From positions 558,001 to 622,000 of the forward strand of contig NZ_BMYM01000001.1 in assembly GCF_014652275.1 (NCBI RefSeq): 64,000 nucleotides of DNA. The letters run 5' to 3'. Under the pieces are notes generated by a model. That model saw only the letters and a list, made by a program, of their open reading frames with translations. It was not told where the DNA came from and searched no databases. Source of the stretch: Parahalioglobus pacificus (GTDB lineage: Bacteria; Pseudomonadota; Gammaproteobacteria; Pseudomonadales; Halieaceae). Of the stretch, positions 60,507 to 64,000 are shown in pieces. The translations under genes were made by a program, and so were the position numbers. The stretch's first letter is position 1. Every line of letters begins with the position of its first letter.

Positions 60507-61346
60507 ATGAGTGCATACTTCGACCAGGAAGGGTGCCAAAACTCGGATCAGGCAAAGACTTATACCCAGTTACAGCCGGGTCCCGAGCGCAGTAGCCCCG
60601 ATATCGATGCAGACTTTGACGTTCTGATGCGCGATGGCTATGTCATCATCGAGGGCCTGCTCAGCCGGGAGCAGTGCGCTACCATCAAAGCTGAGGGTCT
60701 GTCGTTGTTGGACAAAACAGGGCGTAATGCCTTTGAGGGGTACAAGACCCAGCGTGTTTACGACCTGCTATCAAAAACGCGGATCACGGACGCCCTGGCT
60801 ACGCACCCTCGCATCATGGGGCTGATGGATAAGTTCTTTATGCAGGGTTATCTGCTGTCGCAAAGCCAGGTGATCAATATTCAGCCCGGTGAAGCGCTGC
60901 AATCGCTGCACTACGATGACAACTGGTACCGCATCCCCAGGCCTCGCCAACCGTTGGGCGCCGCTACGGTGTGGGCCATTGATGATTTCACCGCGGACAA
61001 TGGCGCCACCGTTGTTATCCCAGGGAGTCACCAATGGGATGACCAGCGCCAGGGTAAACCAGCCGAAGCCACACCGGCGATTATGCCCGCTGGCTCGGTC
61101 GTGTTCTTCCTCGGTACTACCTGGCACGGGGGTGGTGAGAATCGGTCGGGTAATGCGCGCTTCGGCATTACTCATCAGTACTGCGAAGCCTATGTACGGC
61201 AGCAGGAGAACTACCTGCTGGAACTGTCGAAAGATCGCGTGCGTGACATGACCCCCGAACTTCAATCACTGGTGGGCTACAACATTTACGGGCCGTTTAT
61301 GGGGATGGTGAACGGCATGCACCCTTTGCGGTTGATTAACGACTAG
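60507..61346 (+). CDS. Phytanoyl-CoA dioxygenase (PhyH) family protein
   Basis: A 279-residue Fe(II)/2-oxoglutarate dioxygenase. The ligands are visible as SLHYDDN (His135, Asp137) and TTWHGGGENRSG (His207), with Arg213 binding 2-oxoglutarate. FDVLMRDGYVIIEGLLSREQC at the N-terminus and VWAIDDFTADNGATVVIPGSHQW are typical of the family. Substrates range from branched acyl-CoA to ectoine and halogenated compounds. It begins 19 bp after truC and could end the same transcript. A role in lipid side-chain oxidation is plausible. Confidence 0.9.
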   Translation: MSAYFDQEGCQNSDQAKTYTQLQPGPERSSPDIDADFDVLMRDGYVIIEGLLSREQCATIKAEGLSLLDKTGRNAFEGYKTQRVYDLLSKTRITDALATHPRIMGLMDKFFMQGYLLSQSQVINIQPGEALQSLHYDDNWYRIPRPRQPLGAATVWAIDDFTADNGATVVIPGSHQWDDQRQGKPAEATPAIMPAGSVVFFLGTTWHGGGENRSGNARFGITHQYCEAYVRQQENYLLELSKDRVRDMTPELQSLVGYNIYGPFMGMVNGMHPLRLIND

Positions 61347-61410
61347 CGCGCACTGTCTCGCTACTTGCGACCCTCGCTTAAGTGCCGTCTTCGCCCCGGA
61401 GAAAACTCTC

Positions 61411-61416
61411 TATACT
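61411..61416 (+). promoter_or_regulatory. -10-like box upstream of the CoA transferase gene
   Basis: TATACT lies about 52 bp before the GTG start of the CoA transferase gene in the 121-bp gap after the PhyH gene. No good -35 hexamer is found at 16-18 bp, so this is tentative. Confidence 0.3.
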
Positions 61417-61467
61417 GCTCGTAGAAAATCAATAACACCAATAATGCCGATGCGCTGAGGATTGACC

Positions 61468-62631
61468 GTGAGCGACACCCTGTTTTCTGACCTGCTAGTG
61501 ATCGATTGTGCGAGCTTCATCGCCGGACCCGCCGCCGCAACCATGCTGGCCGACATGGGGGCCAGGGTCATTAAGGTAGAGCCTCCGACCGGCGATGGTT
61601 ACCGGCTGCTCAAACACCTGCCGGGGCTACCGCAGGGAGAAACTAACTACCCCTGGCGGCACACCAACCGCAGTAAAGAAAGCCTGTCGCTCGATTTGAA
61701 GAACGCTGAGCAACGCGCGTCGCTGGATAAGCTGATCGCCAAAGCCGATGTGTTCGTCACTAACTACCCCCTGGGTGTTCGCGACTCGCTCAACCTGCAT
61801 TACGAAGATATCAAGGCGATCAATCCGTCGATCGTCTACGCCTCATTTACGCCCTACGGTGAAGAGGGGCCCGAGGCGGCAAGCACCGGATACGACGCTA
61901 CCGCCTGGTGGGCAAGGTCTGGCTTGATGGACGCGGTGAGGGCAACCGGTGATACGCCTCCAGCGATTTCTATGCCCGGCATGGGCGACTATATGTCAGC
62001 CAATGCGCTGTACGGTGCCATCGTGACAGCGCTATACCGCCGGGAGAAAACCGGTGAGGGCGGTCGCGTCGGTAGTTCTCTAATGGCGAATGGCCTGTGG
62101 AGCAACGCTGTGTGCGTGCAGGCGGCGCTGGATGGTGCCGATACCAGTAAGCGACTGGAGCGTCACAAGCTCAGTGCCTTTTCCCAGACCTATCGGTGCA
62201 GTGATGATCGCTGGTTCTTGCTGACGGTCTTGCCGCAGGTGCAGGAAAAGGTTTGGCCTGCGTTAGCCGAGTGTTGTGGACACCCGGAGTGGATCACGGA
62301 TGAGCGTTTCACGACGATAGAATCGCGCCGCGCCAACAACGCAGACCTCACCGCGGCGCTTGAAGCCGTATTTCTCGAGCACCCCTGGTCCTATTGGGAG
62401 CCGCGAATGGTCGAAGGGCACATCACCGCGGGCAAGATCGCGCGCCACAGTGATCATGCTGTGTGCGAGCAGGCGATGGCTAATCAGATGTTGGTGGGTT
62501 TTGAGGCTGAACAGGGCCAGCTCACTATCAACAGCCCATTTTACATTGATGGTGTAGAGAAGGTGTCACCGCGTGAAGCCCCCGAGGTGGGGCAGCACAA
62601 TGCAGCGCTGTTCGCGGAGTTTGGCCTGTAA
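61468..62631 (+). CDS. CaiB/BaiF family CoA transferase
   Basis: A 387-residue class III CoA transferase that moves CoA between carboxylic acids. Seen: VIDCASFIAGPAAATMLADMGARVIKVEPPTGD at the N-terminus, WRHTNRSKESLSLDLKN, a PGMGDYMSANALYGAI block with the Asp expected to carry the acyl intermediate, and TGEGGRVGSSLMANGLW. The start is the GTG at 61468 with GAGG 7 nt upstream; a TTG two codons earlier is too close to that site. It converges on the ABC transporter operon. It likely activates a degradation intermediate. Confidence 0.92.
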   Translation: MSDTLFSDLLVIDCASFIAGPAAATMLADMGARVIKVEPPTGDGYRLLKHLPGLPQGETNYPWRHTNRSKESLSLDLKNAEQRASLDKLIAKADVFVTNYPLGVRDSLNLHYEDIKAINPSIVYASFTPYGEEGPEAASTGYDATAWWARSGLMDAVRATGDTPPAISMPGMGDYMSANALYGAIVTALYRREKTGEGGRVGSSLMANGLWSNAVCVQAALDGADTSKRLERHKLSAFSQTYRCSDDRWFLLTVLPQVQEKVWPALAECCGHPEWITDERFTTIESRRANNADLTAALEAVFLEHPWSYWEPRMVEGHITAGKIARHSDHAVCEQAMANQMLVGFEAEQGQLTINSPFYIDGVEKVSPREAPEVGQHNAALFAEFGL

Positions 62632-62657
62632 GCTGTGTACAGGGTGTGACTGTGAAA

Positions 62658-62685
62658 GCAGCCTTGTGTTGACAGGGCTGCGTTT
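62658..62685. terminator. Bidirectional hairpin between convergent genes
   Basis: GCAGCCTTGT pairs with ACAGGGCTGC with one G-U wobble around GTTG, followed by GTTT on the plus strand. It lies between the CoA transferase gene and the convergent ABC ATPase gene. Confidence 0.5.
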
Positions 62686-63739
62686 ACTTCGCGCCCTCAG
62701 CGGCATCAAACGTGACCTTATGTTTGATCTCGACACGCACCGGCAAGGCATAGCCTGGGGACACCTGCACGTGCCCGGGTGCATTGCAGCTGATGGTTTG
62801 GCCGTCAGGTAGCTGTAGGCTAACCAGCGAATGAGCACCCCTGAAATCCACGCTGGAAACCACCAGCTTGCAATTACTGGTTGCATCCACAATCACGTCA
62901 TCGGGTCGCAGCAACACCTCCAGTTCACGGGATGACGGCAACTGCCCTAGCGCGCTGGCGAGTTCTGTGACAGGTGTTTTGGCACCGCCGGTACTATCGG
63001 TGCTAACGCGCAGTAATGTGCCCTGTCCGATGAAGCCAGCAACGAAACGTGTTCGTGGTTGGTGATACAACTCGTAGGGGGATGCGACCTGCTCGACGTT
63101 GCCGTCATTCATCACCGCCACTGTATCTGCCATGGTGAGAGCTTCCTGCTGATCGTGTGTCACTAATACCGCGGTCACGTTGCTTTCTTTCAGAAGTTGC
63201 GTCACTTCCAGCGCCAGCTGTTCACGAAGGCTGGTATCCAGACTGGAAAACGGCTCATCCAGTAACAGGATGTCGGGTGAGGGCGCCAACGCACGGGCAA
63301 GGGCGACCCGCTGCTGCTGCCCACCGGAGAGTTCGTGGGGCATTGCGCTCGCCCAGTCCCGCATACTCACCAGCTCCAGAAGTCTTTCGACGGTGGTCTG
63401 GCGATCGTTTGCATTCAGTGCCTGTAGTCCGAAAGCGATATTGCGACTGACACTCAGATGGGGAAAGAGGGCAAAGTCCTGAAACACCATGCCAATGCGA
63501 CGCTGTTCGGGAGCTACCTGCAGCGCGGGGCTGCTGACCAATGTCTCACCCACTTCGATAGTGCCTTCACTGATGGATTGGAAGCCACTGATCGCGCGCA
63601 GTAAAGATGTTTTGCCGCAACCGGAGGGGCCCAGCAGGCAACCTATCTCGCCCGCTTCAAGGCGCAGACTGGCGCCCTGCACGGCGGTAACGTCGCCATA
63701 GCAGACGCTGGCTTTATCGATACGCAGCGACTTACCCAT
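62684..63739 (-). CDS. fbpC: Iron(III)-type ABC transporter ATP-binding protein
   Basis: A 351-residue importer ATPase: Walker A GPSGCGKT (37-44), Q-loop VFQDFALFPHL, signature LSGGQQQR, Walker B ILLLDEPFSSLD, the H-loop in VLVTHDQQEA, then a TOBE-like C-terminal domain (VLLRPDDVIV and HSLVSLQLPDGQTISC). The pattern and the permease partner fit the FbpABC ferric-iron importers; putrescine or thiamine carriers are less likely. The start overlaps the permease stop by 8 nt on the minus strand. The substrate-binding protein is outside the window. Confidence 0.88.
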   Translation of the reverse strand: MGKSLRIDKASVCYGDVTAVQGASLRLEAGEIGCLLGPSGCGKTSLLRAISGFQSISEGTIEVGETLVSSPALQVAPEQRRIGMVFQDFALFPHLSVSRNIAFGLQALNANDRQTTVERLLELVSMRDWASAMPHELSGGQQQRVALARALAPSPDILLLDEPFSSLDTSLREQLALEVTQLLKESNVTAVLVTHDQQEALTMADTVAVMNDGNVEQVASPYELYHQPRTRFVAGFIGQGTLLRVSTDSTGGAKTPVTELASALGQLPSSRELEVLLRPDDVIVDATSNCKLVVSSVDFRGAHSLVSLQLPDGQTISCNAPGHVQVSPGYALPVRVEIKHKVTFDAAEGAK

Positions 63740-64000
63740 GCTGCTTTTCCCCCTCGGCGATAGCTCTAATGAGCAGGATGACCGGAATCAAACCAATGAT
63801 AACAATGGCGAGCGCCGGCAGCGCGGCGTCTGTGAGGCGCTCGTCAGAAGCCAGCTCATACGTGCGTACGGCCAGCGTATTAAAGTTGAATGGGCGCAGT
63901 ATTAAGGTTGCAGGCAGTTCTTTCAGTACATCCACGAATACCAACAGAAGTGCGGTGAGCAGGCTGCCTCGCAGTATGGGTAGGTGCACCCGCCGCAGCG
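63732..64000 (-). CDS. fbpB: Iron(III)-type ABC transporter permease, C-terminal part
   Basis: Only the last 89 or so codons are inside the window; the gene continues past the right edge. The visible part contains the EAA-like loop and following helices: LPILRGSLLTALLLVFVDVLKELPATLILRPFNFNTLAVRTYELASDERLTDAALPALAIV, the KELPATL(I/L)LRPF pattern of FbpB/ThiP-type permeases, and a final membrane segment IIGLIPVILLIRAI. It overlaps fbpC by 8 bp. Confidence 0.82.
   Translation of the reverse strand, partial: LRRVHLPILRGSLLTALLLVFVDVLKELPATLILRPFNFNTLAVRTYELASDERLTDAALPALAIVIIGLIPVILLIRAIAEGEKQHG

Overview
The window reads as chromosomal DNA of a free-living, probably marine gammaproteobacterium, most likely of the Cellvibrionales / OM60-NOR5 (Halieaceae-like) type. 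This is an inference from gene content: many short-chain dehydrogenases, crotonases, CoA ligase/transferase genes, TauD- and phytanoyl-type dioxygenases, a cytochrome P450, two desaturases and a DUF1214 protein sit beside typical gamma-proteobacterial housekeeping genes (hrpA, mnmC, dusA, cpxRA, truC). No rRNA, tRNA, CRISPR array, insertion sequence or phage gene was seen.

Layout. 0-10 kb: a DUF1214 protein cut by the window edge, a secreted PQQ-type dehydrogenase, a beta-lactamase-fold hydrolase, periplasmic MsrA, a DUF2235 lipase-like protein, a small SutA-like protein, VOC and DUF427 proteins, an SRPBCC/enoyl-CoA hydratase pair and two SDRs. 10-24 kb: a crotonase pseudogene with three lesions, an S9 peptidase lipoprotein, more SDRs, a membrane-tethered thioredoxin-fold protein divergent from an SLC13 permease, a lipoprotein with a pseudopilin-like domain, a desaturase, an alanine/glycine symporter, and TauD and prolyl-hydroxylase type oxygenases. 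24-32 kb (mainly minus strand): an M16C protease, then cpxR-cpxA behind a perfect CpxR box, and mnmC with a glutaminyl cyclase. 32-39 kb: MaoC hydratase, FadD-type CoA ligase, HrpA.

39.3-44 kb is the most striking part: an hvfABC-type RiPP metallophore operon (a secreted precursor with eight EGKCG units, an MNIO/DUF692 enzyme and a DUF2063 partner), followed by an MlaA-like gene that lacks the lipobox cysteine, and a partner-switching pair (a PP2C phosphatase with a degenerate receiver, plus a STAS protein). A 16-base element is shared (15/16) upstream of hvfA and upstream of the phosphatase gene. 44-50 kb: TerB-like protein, transaldolase, DusA, an HSL-type esterase, an SDR whose catalytic Tyr is Phe, and an MFS carrier.

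49.9-53.7 kb looks like an accessory stretch of orphan and decaying genes: a RibD/DHFR-like gene with two in-frame TAG codons, a gene with a stop inside its signal peptide, a lipoprotein and two small membrane proteins. 53.7-64 kb returns to metabolism: a P450 with a palindromic operator-like site, a secreted alpha/beta hydrolase overlapping kynureninase, a desaturase-SDR-TruC run, a PhyH dioxygenase, a CoA transferase, and an iron-type ABC transporter running off the right edge.
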